64,000 nt of DNA from Prevotella sp. UBA2850. Lineage in GTDB: Bacteria > Bacteroidota > Bacteroidia > Bacteroidales > Bacteroidaceae. The notes beneath the pieces were generated by a model. That model saw nothing but the letters and a program-made list of their open reading frames with translations. It was not told where the DNA came from and did not search any database. Shown in pieces: positions 50,033-59,475 of this stretch. Location: contig DEFO01000004.1 in NCBI GenBank assembly GCA_002350805.1, positions 1-64,000 on the forward strand, given 5' to 3'. How positions within the stretch are numbered: position 1 is the stretch's first letter; each line of letters starts with the position of its first letter. The position numbers were made by a program, and so were the translations under genes.

Positions 50033-50497
50033 TCAGACGGGAACGCCGTTGTCCTGTTTCACCTCACTCATCACGAAGGTACTCTCCACCGAGGCCAGAT
50101 GCTCTATCTCGCCCAGTTTGTTGAGCAGGAACTCCTGATACGCCTTCATATCGTGTGCCCGCACCTTCAGCAGATAGTCGTACGAGCCCGAGGTGTTGTA
50201 GCACTCCGTCACCTCCGGCAGCCGCATCACCCGGCGGGCAAAGGCATCGGCTATCTCATGGTTGATCTGCTTCAGCTTCACCTTGCAGAACACCAGCAGT
50301 CCTAAACCCAGCTTGTCGGGGTTCAGTACGGCCACATAGCGCCTGATATATCCTTGACGCTCCAGCCGTTTCTGACGCTCAAACACAGGCGTGGGGGTCA
50401 GTCTCACGGCGTCGGCCAGCTCTTTCGTGGTCAGTTTCGCGTTTTTTTGCAGAATCCTCAGTATCTGCAGGTCTATCTCATCCAGTTCTTCCGTCAT
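50033..50497 (-). CDS. Lrp/AsnC family transcriptional regulator
   Basis: A 154-residue protein with an N-terminal winged helix-turn-helix (about 6-60, LDEIDLQILRILQKNAKLTT, then VRLTPTPVFERQKRLERQGY) and a C-terminal RAM effector domain (about 70-145, with GSYDYLLKVRAHDMKAY). Such regulators respond to amino acids. It is divergent from metY across a 235-bp gap, so it likely controls the sulfur amino-acid genes metY and cysK; this is inference from position. Confidence 0.9.
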   Translation of the reverse strand: MTEELDEIDLQILRILQKNAKLTTKELADAVRLTPTPVFERQKRLERQGYIRRYVAVLNPDKLGLGLLVFCKVKLKQINHEIADAFARRVMRLPEVTECYNTSGSYDYLLKVRAHDMKAYQEFLLNKLGEIEHLASVESTFVMSEVKQDNGVPV

Positions 50498-50567
50498 AGC
50501 TGTAGAATTTTATTCTGTTTGTGGGGTCAAAAATCTTGCAATTTAGAAATATTTCCTTCTATCGAGC

Positions 50568-50576
50568 ACAAATATA
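50568..50576 (-). promoter_or_regulatory. -7 box of the Lrp-family gene
   Basis: On the minus strand TATATTTGT matches TAnnTTTG exactly, giving a leader of about 65 nt. Confidence 0.5.
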
Positions 50577-50603
50577 GCTGAATTTTCCGAAATTTGCAAG
50601 AAG

Positions 50604-50636
50604 TTTGGCTGATAATTCTAAACTTTGTAACTTTGC
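50604..50636 (+). promoter_or_regulatory. Promoter of metY
   Basis: TTTG (50604-50607), 20-nt spacer, TAACTTTGC (50628-50636). Both elements match the Bacteroidota consensus; the leader to the metY ATG is about 90 nt. Confidence 0.7.
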
Positions 50637-50732
50637 AAACGGAAACAAGAGGAAAAAGAGAAGGATAAAGAACGAGCAGACTCACTCTCTCCCACTCCTT
50701 GAAATCAATCACTTAAAAAGAAAGGAAACAAC

Positions 50733-52022
50733 ATGGAAACGAAAAGACTTCACTTCGAGACCCTGCAACTGCATGTAGGCCAAGAGCAACCCGATCCGGC
50801 CACCGATGCCCGTGCCGTGCCCATCTATCAGACCACCAGCTACGTCTTCCGCGACTCCCAGCATGCTGCCGACCGCTTCGGTCTGCGCGATGCCGGAAAC
50901 ATCTACGGACGTCTCACCAACTCCACGCAGGGCGTGTTCGAACAGCGTGTGGCTGCCCTCGAGGGCGGAGTGGCCGGACTGGCTGTGGCCAGCGGTGCTG
51001 CCGCCATCACCTATGCCCTGCAGAACATCGCACAGGCCGGCGACCACATCGTTGCTGCCGACAACCTCTACGGCGGCTCATTCAACCTCATCAGCCACAC
51101 ACTGGCCACCCAGGGCATCACCCACACCATCGTCAATGTGAACGACCTGCAGGCACTTGAGGCCGCCATCCGTCCCAACACAAAAGTCATATACGCCGAG
51201 ACCTTCGGCAATCCCAACTCCGACGTCACCGACATCGAGGCCGTCGCTGTCGTAGCCCACCGCCACCACATTCCCCTCATCATCGACAACACCTTCGGCA
51301 CTCCCTACCTCATCCGTCCCATTGAGCATGGCGCCGATGTGGTGGTCCATTCCGCCACCAAGTTCATTGGCGGCCACGGCAGTTCCCTGGGTGGCGTCAT
51401 CGTCGACGGAGGCACCTTCGACTGGAAGAGCAATGCCGACAAATTCCCCTCGCTGGCCAAGCCCGACCCCAGCTACCACGGTGCCGTCTTTGCCGACGTG
51501 GCAGGACCCGCGGCCTTCGTCACCCGCATCCGTGCCGTCATTTTGCGCGACACTGGGGCAACAATTTCACCCTTTAATGCGTTTATCTTATTACAGGGTC
51601 TCGAGACGCTCAGCCTGCGCGTCGAGCGTCATGTCGAGAATGCACTCAAGGTGGTCCAGTTCCTGCAGCACCATCCCAAGGTGGCCAAGGTCAACCACCC
51701 CGCCGTCGAGAGCCACCCCGACCACGCGCTCTACCAACGCTACTTCCCGCAGGGCGGAGGCAGCATCTTCACCTTCGAGATTAAGGGCGGACAAGAGGAG
51801 GCATGGCGCTTCATCGACGCATTGCACATCTTCTCGCTGCTGGCCAATGTCGCCGACGTGAAAAGCCTCGTCATCCATCCCTACACCACCACCCACTCGC
51901 AGATGTCGCCCGACGAGCTGGCCAGTCAGCACATCACGCCTTCAACTGTCCGCCTGAGCATCGGCACTGAGCACATCGACGACATCATCGACGACCTGAA
52001 ACAGGCATTCGACAAAATATAA
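50733..52022 (+). CDS. metY: O-acetylhomoserine sulfhydrylase (PLP-dependent)
   Basis: A 429-residue member of the Cys/Met metabolism PLP family. The PLP lysine is Lys210 in HSATKFIGGHG. Also present are YGRLTNSTQGVFEQRVAALEGG, ASGAAAITYA and the cofactor Asp in IIDNTFGTP. It makes homocysteine from O-acetylhomoserine and sulfide. The 429-residue length and the long insertion around ADKFPSLAKPDPSYHG fit MetY rather than MetB. It is the first gene of a plus-strand set with an SDR gene and cysK. Confidence 0.92.
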   Translation: METKRLHFETLQLHVGQEQPDPATDARAVPIYQTTSYVFRDSQHAADRFGLRDAGNIYGRLTNSTQGVFEQRVAALEGGVAGLAVASGAAAITYALQNIAQAGDHIVAADNLYGGSFNLISHTLATQGITHTIVNVNDLQALEAAIRPNTKVIYAETFGNPNSDVTDIEAVAVVAHRHHIPLIIDNTFGTPYLIRPIEHGADVVVHSATKFIGGHGSSLGGVIVDGGTFDWKSNADKFPSLAKPDPSYHGAVFADVAGPAAFVTRIRAVILRDTGATISPFNAFILLQGLETLSLRVERHVENALKVVQFLQHHPKVAKVNHPAVESHPDHALYQRYFPQGGGSIFTFEIKGGQEEAWRFIDALHIFSLLANVADVKSLVIHPYTTTHSQMSPDELASQHITPSTVRLSIGTEHIDDIIDDLKQAFDKI

Positions 52023-52108
52023 TTCATCATTCGAGTCTACTTCGCACTTTTGCTCGCGAAAGAGAAGACAGATAACAAATAATAGGATTAAATAAAAGAA
52101 CAATTGGG

Positions 52109-52819
52109 ATGAAAGAAAAAAATGCACTGGTGACAGGTGCCAACAAAGGAATAGGTTTCGGCATTGCAAAACACCTCGGACTGAGCGGATGGAAAGTGAT
52201 TATCGGCGCACGCAACAGGGAGCGCGCGGAGAAAGCCATCGGCGAATTAGCCTCAGCAGGAGTTGACGCTATGGGCTGGATCCACATTGAGCTGACCGAC
52301 CACGACAGCCTGGAACAGGCTGCCAGGGAGGTGGGCGAGAGATTCCAGGGACTGTCATTGCTGGTCAACAATGCCGGCATACCGGGTGACATGAGCGTGG
52401 ACAGCCTGAACACGAAAATCGGCGACATCAGGGAAACCATCGAAGTGAACTTCATTGGCACCTTTGCGCTGACCAAGGCCCTGCTGCCATTGCTCGAACG
52501 GAACAACGGAAGAATCGTCAACATCACCGTACCTACAGAAATCAGCCCCTACTGGCATCCGCTGGCCTACGTGGCCAGTAAGGCCGCACAAAATGCCATG
52601 ATGGGGGTGATGGCCACCGAGTTCGAGCAGAACAACACACCAGTGGAAATCTTCTCCGTGCATCCGGGGCCCACCACCACCGACCTGAACGGCAACATGG
52701 CGCTGCCAGGGTTCCACGACATTGAGACGGTGGGCCGCAAAACGGCCGAGCTCATCAACGATGGGCAGAACCATCAGGGGGAGTTCATCGAACTCTATCC
52801 CATCGTGAAAGAGAATTAA
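52109..52819 (+). CDS. Short-chain dehydrogenase/reductase
   Basis: A 236-residue Rossmann enzyme with TGANKGIGFGIA (8-19) for the cofactor, NNAG (about 88-91), and the YVASKAA catalytic Tyr-Lys pair (about 152-158). The catalytic serine position reads as part of NITVPTEIS, where Thr may replace Ser. The N-terminus resembles plant-type carbonyl reductases. The substrate is unknown. It lies 86 nt after metY and 32 nt before cysK, but a role in sulfur metabolism is not shown by sequence. Confidence 0.85.
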   Translation: MKEKNALVTGANKGIGFGIAKHLGLSGWKVIIGARNRERAEKAIGELASAGVDAMGWIHIELTDHDSLEQAAREVGERFQGLSLLVNNAGIPGDMSVDSLNTKIGDIRETIEVNFIGTFALTKALLPLLERNNGRIVNITVPTEISPYWHPLAYVASKAAQNAMMGVMATEFEQNNTPVEIFSVHPGPTTTDLNGNMALPGFHDIETVGRKTAELINDGQNHQGEFIELYPIVKEN

Positions 52820-52851
52820 GACATTGAGTAATACAAAAAAAATAATCCTTT

Positions 52852-53802
52852 ATGGCTAAGATTGTAACACAGTTGACCGAGCTCATCGGCAACACCCCGC
52901 TGCTTGAGCTTGGCAAGTTCTCACAAACAAAAGGCATAGAGACGCCCGTCATTGCCAAAGTTGAATTTTTCAATCCTGGCGGCAGTGTGAAAGACCGCAT
53001 CGCTCTGGCAATGATCGAGGATGCAGAACAGCGTGGCATTCTGAAGCCCGGAGCAACCATTATCGAACCTACCAGTGGCAACACGGGTGTAGGACTGGCG
53101 CTCGTATCGGCCGTGAAAGGCTATCATCTGATTCTCACGATGCCCGAAACCATGAGCATAGAACGACGGAACCTGGTGAAAGCCTATGGAGCCGAGGTGC
53201 GCCTGACCAGTGGCAAAGAGGGCATGAAAGGTGCCATCAGAGCTGCCGAGGCTCTGCGCGACAGCATTCCTGGCAGCATTATTCTGCAACAGTTTGAGAA
53301 TACGGCTAACCCCAAGTGCCACTATCTCACCACTGGCGAGGAAATATGGCGCCAAACCGGAGGTGAGATTGACATCTTCGTGGCGGGCGTGGGCACCGGA
53401 GGAACCATCTCGGGCACGGGCAGAAAGCTGAAAGAACTGAACCCACACATAAAAATCGTAGCCGTTGAGCCATCGGCATCGCCCGTATTGAATGGCGGAG
53501 AGGCCGGCCCACACAAGATACAAGGCATTGGTGCCGGGTTTGTTCCCGACACCTTCGATGCCGGCATCGTAGACGAAGTGGTGGATGTGAGCAACGACGA
53601 TGCCATCCGCACTGGCCGCGAACTGGCCAGGAAAGAAGGACTGCTCGTAGGCATCTCCTCGGGAGCCGCCGCCTTTGCCGCCGCCCAGTTGGCCCTCCGC
53701 CCCGAAAACGAAGGGAAGACCATCGTCGTGCTCCTGCCCGACACGGGCGAGCGCTATCTCTCCACAGAACTATTTGATATAGGAGAGAAAGACCCTACCT
53801 AG
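52852..53802 (+). CDS. cysK: Cysteine synthase A (O-acetylserine sulfhydrylase)
   Basis: A 316-residue PLP enzyme making cysteine from O-acetylserine and sulfide. The PLP lysine is Lys47 in NPGGSVKDRIA. The phosphate loop GVGTGGTISGTG (about 180-191) and the substrate loop TSGNTGVGLA (about 77-86) are intact. The C-terminus closes with LLPDTGERYLSTELFD. Its position in the metY region links cysteine and methionine synthesis. Its stop is followed directly by dispersed repeats. Confidence 0.95.
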   Translation: MAKIVTQLTELIGNTPLLELGKFSQTKGIETPVIAKVEFFNPGGSVKDRIALAMIEDAEQRGILKPGATIIEPTSGNTGVGLALVSAVKGYHLILTMPETMSIERRNLVKAYGAEVRLTSGKEGMKGAIRAAEALRDSIPGSIILQQFENTANPKCHYLTTGEEIWRQTGGEIDIFVAGVGTGGTISGTGRKLKELNPHIKIVAVEPSASPVLNGGEAGPHKIQGIGAGFVPDTFDAGIVDEVVDVSNDDAIRTGRELARKEGLLVGISSGAAAFAAAQLALRPENEGKTIVVLLPDTGERYLSTELFDIGEKDPT

Positions 53803-54242
53803 CCTTCCCCTAAAGACCCTACCCAACCTCCCCTATGAGGGGAGGGGCGATTACCTCTGAAGTTGGAAAACAAACTTGAGCACTCAAGCCGGCAGGCCTC
53901 TCCCTCTTGGGGGAGCCGGAGGGGGCTTTAAGCCGGCAGGCAATTATCAATTATCAATTTTCCATTCTATAGGAAGCCCCCTCCATCTCCCCCAAGGGGG
54001 AGAGAAAGATCCCTCCTAACCTCCCCTAAGGGGAGGAACTTATTACCCCTGAAGCTGGAGCACTCAAGCCGGAGTGGTAATCACACTTATCACTTGTCAC
54101 TTAAAGGAAGCCCCCTCCATCTCCCCCAAGGGGGAGAGCTGGATTACCCCTGAAGCTAGAAAAAATTCAGAGCAATCCGATAGAAAACTCAATAAGAAAA
54201 AGTAATTACCCCTCCCCTCATAGGGGAGGCTGGGTAGGGTCT
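53803..54242. repeat. 440-bp mosaic of dispersed repeats between cysK and fecR
   Basis: No gene. The ends carry inverted copies of the same module: CCCTACCCAACCTCCCCTAT... (53815-53852) and its inverse ...ATAGGGGAGGCTGGGTAGGG (54210-54240). Between them are direct copies of GCCCCCTCCATCTCCCCC with AAGGGGGAGAG (53976-54003 and 54110-54138), an inverted one (53899-53931), ATTATCAATTATCAATT (53943-53959), and an inverted copy of the 46.7-kb TAATCACACTTATCACTTG module (54078-54096). The right end overlaps the fecR stop codon. Confidence 0.8.
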
Positions 54243-55460
54243 TCAATCTACTACGATTTTGTTTCCTTCTTTGCGCACGGCGACCTTCTTCATGCGGTTC
54301 ATCATGTCGATGGCTGCGTCAACACCGTGGTTGCGCTCTGTGATGAAACGCATCTTGTAATGCATGGCCTCTGTATTGCGGAACTCTACCGTCATGTTGA
54401 AGTTCTTGCCGATGGCCTCCATGATGTCTTTCAGCTCCACATTATCGTAATAGAGATATCCGTCGCGCCATAACTCATAGGGCTGCACATCGACCTCGTT
54501 GAGCGTCAGCTGATCGTTGAGGAACGACAGTTGCTGTCCGGGCTTCAGTACCACACGCTGGTCGTCGCTGTTGACGACGGGCTTGAGGCTGTTCGACTTG
54601 AAGGCGACGCTTCCGCTGACGAGTGTAAGTTCGGCTGCCGTTCCCTGCTCGCTGTTGCCGGTTTTGATGTTGAACTCGGTGCCGAGCACGGTAGTCTCAA
54701 AATGTTCAGTCATCACGACGAAGGGATGGCTGGCGTCTTTAGCCACCTTGAAATAGGCCTCGCCCTCGAGCTTGACCACGCGCTGGTCACCCTCGAAGGT
54801 GGCGGGGAAGACAAGTCTGGAACCGGGATGCAGATAGACGATGCTGCCGTCGGGCAGGGTGATGTCGGTAGACTTGCCGAAAGGCACGCTGAGCGTCATT
54901 TTCTCCAAGTGCTTCTCGTCGGAGAAGATGCGGCGGAAGTCGTCGAGTGAGATGGAGGAGTTCTGCTGGGTGGCGGCGCTGAGCACCAGCTGCTCGCCCT
55001 GCTCGTTGGTCAGCGAGATGCCAGCCTGCTCGTTGTCAGCGGTGAAGATAGTGCCTTCGGCGGTTGTGCCCACGGAAGGTTTGTGCAAGAACAGCAGCGC
55101 ACCCACGAAGACGGCGGCAGCTGCCAGGGCATAATATATAAAGGTACGACGCGACCTGGAGCCGTTTGACGGTTTCTTGGAACGCCCCGTGCGGATGTCA
55201 GCGGCAGTCTGCTCATGAAGGGCAGAAGCGTGCTGAGCATTGCCTGCATGGAGTTCAGAAGCCTGTTGCGTATGGTCGTCGTTAAGTTCAGGAGTCTGAT
55301 GAGTCTCATGGAACATGCGCAGACGCTGCTCCACATCTACCGGCTGCGCCTTGCGCTTGCGGTAGACGGTCTGCACGTCGAGCAACGTCTGGATATCCTC
55401 GGCATCCAGCGTCTCGGCCATTTCGAGCAGGTCTTCTATGTTGCTATAAGTATAACTCAT
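54243..55460 (-). CDS. FecR-type anti-sigma factor (cluster 2)
   Basis: A 405-residue single-span protein: a long cytoplasmic N-terminus (1-105) with a Gln/Ala/His-rich stretch (QQASELHAGNAQHASALHEQ, about 65-84), a transmembrane helix at about 107-125, and a periplasmic FecR domain with VPFGKSTDITLPDGSIVYLH, LEGEAYFKVAKDASHPFVV and TVLGTEFNI. The C-terminal STN-like part has DIMEAIGKNFNMTVEFRN. It should hold the sigma factor encoded 39 nt upstream until the SusC at 56121 is loaded. Confidence 0.92.
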   Translation of the reverse strand: MSYTYSNIEDLLEMAETLDAEDIQTLLDVQTVYRKRKAQPVDVEQRLRMFHETHQTPELNDDHTQQASELHAGNAQHASALHEQTAADIRTGRSKKPSNGSRSRRTFIYYALAAAAVFVGALLFLHKPSVGTTAEGTIFTADNEQAGISLTNEQGEQLVLSAATQQNSSISLDDFRRIFSDEKHLEKMTLSVPFGKSTDITLPDGSIVYLHPGSRLVFPATFEGDQRVVKLEGEAYFKVAKDASHPFVVMTEHFETTVLGTEFNIKTGNSEQGTAAELTLVSGSVAFKSNSLKPVVNSDDQRVVLKPGQQLSFLNDQLTLNEVDVQPYELWRDGYLYYDNVELKDIMEAIGKNFNMTVEFRNTEAMHYKMRFITERNHGVDAAIDMMNRMKKVAVRKEGNKIVVD

Positions 55461-55499
55461 TTCGTCTCCTTTTTAATACTTATACGACAAACTTGCAAT

Positions 55500-56006
55500 T
55501 TAGGTTATGCTTTTAATGTTTTTTTTCAGTTCGCGAATCATTTTCAGGGCCCTCACCATGTGTTTCTTCACGGTGCTCATGCTGATGTGCATGTCGTCGG
55601 CCACCTCGTGGTATTTCTTTCCGTCGAGGTAGCAGGCCTCCAGAATCTCGCGGGTGGGTGAGGCCAGCATGTTCAGCACCTTATTCACCAGCCGTTCGTT
55701 GTCGGCCTGTTCCAGGTAGTGGCTCTCATCGACATAACGGCTGCTCACGGCGCCGACGAACTCCACGTAGTGCTGGTGGCGGCTCTGCCGGCGCAGGTAG
55801 TCGATGCATTTGTTGCGCACGCTGGCATAGAGATACTGTCTGACCGTAGCTGCCTCGATTTGGGCAAAGTTACGCCACACGTCCTCGTAAGCAGCGCTTA
55901 CGATGTCGTGGCACTCCTCCTCATCGGCTATATACTGCAGTGCAAAGTAGTATAGCTTTTCGTAGTAGAGGCGGAAAATACGGTCAAAATCGGTTCTCTC
56001 AGTCAT
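55500..56006 (-). CDS. ECF RNA polymerase sigma factor (cluster 2)
   Basis: A 168-residue ECF sigma factor. Region 2 (about 8-75) shows IFRLYYEKLYYFALQYIADE and DIVSAAYEDVWRNF; region 4 (about 110-160) shows ILEACYLDGKKYHEVADDMH and SMSTVKKHMVRALK. It is closely similar in layout to the cluster 1 sigma factor (VRNKC-DYLR motif in both). It is divergent from the SusC gene across 114 bp and followed by fecR. Confidence 0.92.
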   Translation of the reverse strand: MTERTDFDRIFRLYYEKLYYFALQYIADEEECHDIVSAAYEDVWRNFAQIEAATVRQYLYASVRNKCIDYLRRQSRHQHYVEFVGAVSSRYVDESHYLEQADNERLVNKVLNMLASPTREILEACYLDGKKYHEVADDMHISMSTVKKHMVRALKMIRELKKNIKSIT

Positions 56007-56048
56007 TGTCGGCTACAAAGTTTTTTTTTTTTCGAAAATTGTTTGCAA

Positions 56049-56077
56049 ATCGTAACCTATTTTTTGTTTTGTTCGTA
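56049..56077 (+). promoter_or_regulatory. Candidate ECF-sigma promoter of cluster 2 susC
   Basis: ATCGTAAC (56049-56056) is followed after exactly 17 nt by CGTA (56074-56077) and then TTAGGGATAAA. It has the same -35-like octamer and spacing as the element before the cluster 1 susC, and lies about 44 nt before the start codon. Confidence 0.55.
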
Positions 56078-56120
56078 TTAGGGATAAATAATACATCAAA
56101 ACTTTAATAAATATTTGCTT

Positions 56121-59100
56121 ATGAGAAGAACACTTATTCTAATGCTGCTCTTCGTTGCAACGTTCATGGCGCAGACGGCCTCGGCACAAGTGGCCGACCA
56201 AAGCGTCAAGCTCACCATGTCGTTCAACAACGAGCCTCTCTCGCAGGTGTTCCTGCGGCTGGAGTCGTCGTCGCCCTACAAATTCCTTTATACCTACGAC
56301 GATGTGGACTCCTACACCGTTACAGGTAAAATGCGCAATGCGCCTTTCTTCGATATCCTGAAGTTTGTGCTCAAGGACACACCCCTGGAGTACAGCGTGC
56401 AGGGTAAGTTCATCAACATCACCCTGAAGGACGGAGCCAAGCGGCCAGCTTCTACAGGTGCGCGCCCTGAAGGTTATAAGACCATCGGCGGATATGTGTT
56501 AGACGAGCACAACGAGCCCGTCATAGGTGCGCAGGTACGAGTGGTGGGCACCAAGCTCATTGCCGTGACCGACATCAACGGAGCTTTCAACTTTGAATAT
56601 CTGGTTCCTGCCAACTCGCAGATACAGGTGTCATACGTTGGTATGCAGACCGTCACCGTGCCGGTGAAGAAAGAAATGACCATCCGCATGAAGTCAGACA
56701 CCAAGGCCCTGGGCGAGGTCGTTGTCACCGGTATCTTCCGCAAGGCCAAGGAGAGCTACACGGGAGCCGTCTCGACCATCGACAGAGAGCAACTCGACCT
56801 GTACCGCGGTACCAACCTCATACAGACGCTGAAGAATATCGACGCCTCCATCAACTTCCCCATCAATAACGTGGCCGGTAGCAACCCCAACGTGCTGCCC
56901 AACCTGAACATCCGCGGCAGCTCGTCGCTCCCGATGAGTGTCGAGGAGTTCAACTCGAATGCCGCACAGACGGTGAACACGCCGCTCATCATCCTCGACG
57001 GCTTCGAGATTTCGCTGCAGAAGCTGATGGACTACAACGACGAGCAGATTGAGAGCATCAACATCCTGAAGGACGCCGCTGCCACCGCCATCTACGGTTC
57101 GCGAGGCGCCAATGGTGTCATCGTCGTGGTGACCAAGACTCCCAAGGAGGGCAAGCTGCGCGTCACCGCCAAGGCCGGTATCAGCCTGGAGATTCCCGAC
57201 CTCAGCTCTTACGACCTGCTGAATGCGGCCGAGAAGCTGGAGCTGGAGCGCAGAATCGGCCTGTACGACCAGAGAACGCCTGCCAGCCAGATTAACTATC
57301 AGAACTATTACAATAACCGCTATAAGGCCATCCTCGAGGGTACCGACATCGACTGGATGAGCAAGCCCCTGCGCAACGGCGTGGGCCAGCGCTACAACAT
57401 TCAGCTCGATGGCGGCTCGGGCGAGTTCCGCTGGGGCGCCTCAGTGGGATACAACAATATTGCCGGTGCCATGAAAGGCTCTGAGCGTAACACCCTGACG
57501 GGCGACATCACCCTGCTCTACTCGGTGAAGAACCTCATCTTCCGCAACTACACCAGCGTCACCTCCAACAAAGCCAAGGAGAGCAAATACGGCTCGTTCC
57601 AGAACTATGTCAATATGGAGCCCTACGACAACCCGTACGACGAGGAAGGCAACCTGGTGAAGACCTTCTTCAGCCTCAACACATCCACCGGAATAGGTAA
57701 CCCGCTGTGGGACGCTTCGCTGAACACCATCAACAAGTCTGACTACTTCGAGTTCACCAACAACTTCTCGTTGGAATGGCTCATCACCGAAGGCCTGCGC
57801 CTGCGCGCCAAGATGGGTGTCACCACCCACAAGAGCAGCTCAGACCTGTTCTATCCCGCCAGCCACTCGATGTTCACCACCAGTGAGTTCCAGAGCATCA
57901 GCGGACTCATGCGCCGAGGCAGATACACCTATGGAACCGGCGACAGCGACCTGCTCAGCGGCAACCTCACCATGAGCTACACCAAGACCTTCAACGACAA
58001 GCACCAGGTCTATGTGGGTGCCGACTACTCCATCTCCGAGGAGAAATACAAGAACCTCACCTTCGTGGCCGAGGGTTTCTCCAACGACAACCTCAACTTC
58101 ATGCCCAACGCCCTGCAGTACATGCAGAACGGCACTCCCACCGGCGACCGCACCACCGTACGCCTGGTAGGTTTCACCGGCAACGCCAACTACACCTACG
58201 ACAACCGCTACTACGTCGACCTCTCCTACCGTATCGACGGCAGCTCGAAGTTCGGCAGCAACAAGCGCTTCGCACCCTTCTGGAGCGTAGGTATTGGTTG
58301 GAACATCCACAACGAGAAGTTCATGAAGGACCAGACTCTCTTCAACAACCTGCGTGTCAAGGCCTCCTACGGTGTCACCGGTTCGCAGGACTTCTCCACC
58401 GAGAGTGTCTACACCTCTTATAGATATACAGCCGACGGCCGCTACCTGAACTGGTCGGCAGCCAACGTGATGGGCATCGGCAACCCCGACCTCACCTGGC
58501 AGAAGACCAAGGAAGTGAACCTCGGCCTGGAGTTCGGCATCCTGAAGAACCGCATCAACGGAGAGATCAACTGGTTCTCTAAGACCACCAGCAACCTGCT
58601 CTCCGAGATGGATATCCCCCTGAGCTCTGGTTTCGCCAGCTACATCGCCAACGTCGGTGAGCTGAAGAACCACGGTGTGGAGGCCTCGCTCAACGCCTAC
58701 CTCGTGCGCGACTACGAGAAGCAGTTCAACTGGATGATTGGCGGCCAGCTGGTCTACAACTGGAACGAGATCAGCAAGCTCTCTGATGCCATCATCGAGC
58801 AGAACCGCCAGTACCTGGAGCAGAATGTCGATGTGAGCAACCTCTTCTATGTGGGCCGTCCCATGAACTCCATCTACGCCGTGCGCTCGGCAGGCATCGA
58901 CCCGAGTACCGGAAAAGAGGTGTTCATCAACAAGGACGGCGACGTGACCGCCAACTGGAATGCCTCCGACAAGGTCTACCTGGGCTCGTCGCAACCCCTG
59001 TGGCGCGGCAACCTCCGCAACATGATCATGTGGAAGAACTTCACGCTCAACGTCTCGTTTGCCTATCACTGGGGCGGCAAACTCTACAACTCGACCCTTC

Positions 59101-59459
59101 GCGACCGTGTAGAGCTCTCACCCATGCAGATTGCCGAAAAGAACGTAGATGCACGTGTGCTGTCATCGCGCTGGATGCAGCCGGGCGACAACACCTTCTT
59201 CCGCAACTTCAAAGACCTCACGAGCGACATGAAAGCCACCTCGCGCTACGTCTTCAACGACCGGGTGCTTGAGCTCCAGTCGGTCAGTCTGCAGTATCGC
59301 TGGAACACCAACTGGCTGCGCAACATGACGAAGCTCGAGAGCATTGTCTTTGCCATCAACGCCAACGATTTGTTCTACTGGTCGTCGGTGAAGTACGAGC
59401 GTGGTACCAGCTATCCCTATGCCCGCAACGTACAGGGTACGATTACTTTAACATTCTAA
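56121..59459 (+). CDS. SusC/RagA-type TonB-dependent receptor with STN domain (cluster 2)
   Basis: About 1112 residues: signal peptide (1-23), STN domain (about 28-95, SFNNEPLSQVFLRLESSSPY), CarboxypepD-like sandwich (about 115-195, EPVIGAQVRVVGTK), plug (VVVTGIFRKAKESYTGAVST, LIILDGFEI, AIYGSRGANGVIVV) and barrel ending GTITLTF. It shares order and many motifs with the cluster 1 receptor, so the two are paralogues. The STN domain predicts transcriptional signalling through the adjacent FecR and sigma factor. The ATG at 56121 is used; an upstream in-frame TTG is unlikely. Confidence 0.94.
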   Translation: MRRTLILMLLFVATFMAQTASAQVADQSVKLTMSFNNEPLSQVFLRLESSSPYKFLYTYDDVDSYTVTGKMRNAPFFDILKFVLKDTPLEYSVQGKFINITLKDGAKRPASTGARPEGYKTIGGYVLDEHNEPVIGAQVRVVGTKLIAVTDINGAFNFEYLVPANSQIQVSYVGMQTVTVPVKKEMTIRMKSDTKALGEVVVTGIFRKAKESYTGAVSTIDREQLDLYRGTNLIQTLKNIDASINFPINNVAGSNPNVLPNLNIRGSSSLPMSVEEFNSNAAQTVNTPLIILDGFEISLQKLMDYNDEQIESINILKDAAATAIYGSRGANGVIVVVTKTPKEGKLRVTAKAGISLEIPDLSSYDLLNAAEKLELERRIGLYDQRTPASQINYQNYYNNRYKAILEGTDIDWMSKPLRNGVGQRYNIQLDGGSGEFRWGASVGYNNIAGAMKGSERNTLTGDITLLYSVKNLIFRNYTSVTSNKAKESKYGSFQNYVNMEPYDNPYDEEGNLVKTFFSLNTSTGIGNPLWDASLNTINKSDYFEFTNNFSLEWLITEGLRLRAKMGVTTHKSSSDLFYPASHSMFTTSEFQSISGLMRRGRYTYGTGDSDLLSGNLTMSYTKTFNDKHQVYVGADYSISEEKYKNLTFVAEGFSNDNLNFMPNALQYMQNGTPTGDRTTVRLVGFTGNANYTYDNRYYVDLSYRIDGSSKFGSNKRFAPFWSVGIGWNIHNEKFMKDQTLFNNLRVKASYGVTGSQDFSTESVYTSYRYTADGRYLNWSAANVMGIGNPDLTWQKTKEVNLGLEFGILKNRINGEINWFSKTTSNLLSEMDIPLSSGFASYIANVGELKNHGVEASLNAYLVRDYEKQFNWMIGGQLVYNWNEISKLSDAIIEQNRQYLEQNVDVSNLFYVGRPMNSIYAVRSAGIDPSTGKEVFINKDGDVTANWNASDKVYLGSSQPLWRGNLRNMIMWKNFTLNVSFAYHWGGKLYNSTLRDRVELSPMQIAEKNVDARVLSSRWMQPGDNTFFRNFKDLTSDMKATSRYVFNDRVLELQSVSLQYRWNTNWLRNMTKLESIVFAINANDLFYWSSVKYERGTSYPYARNVQGTITLTF

Positions 59460-59475
59460 ACCGAAAACAAGAAAT

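Noticed and set aside
50498..50732. SAM riboswitch before metY
   Set aside because: No conserved riboswitch stems could be recognised in the 90-nt leader.
53803..54242. Insertion sequence or MITE with defined ends
   Set aside because: Inverted modules are present, but no transposase, no target-site duplication and no clean ends could be seen, so it is reported only as a repeat mosaic.
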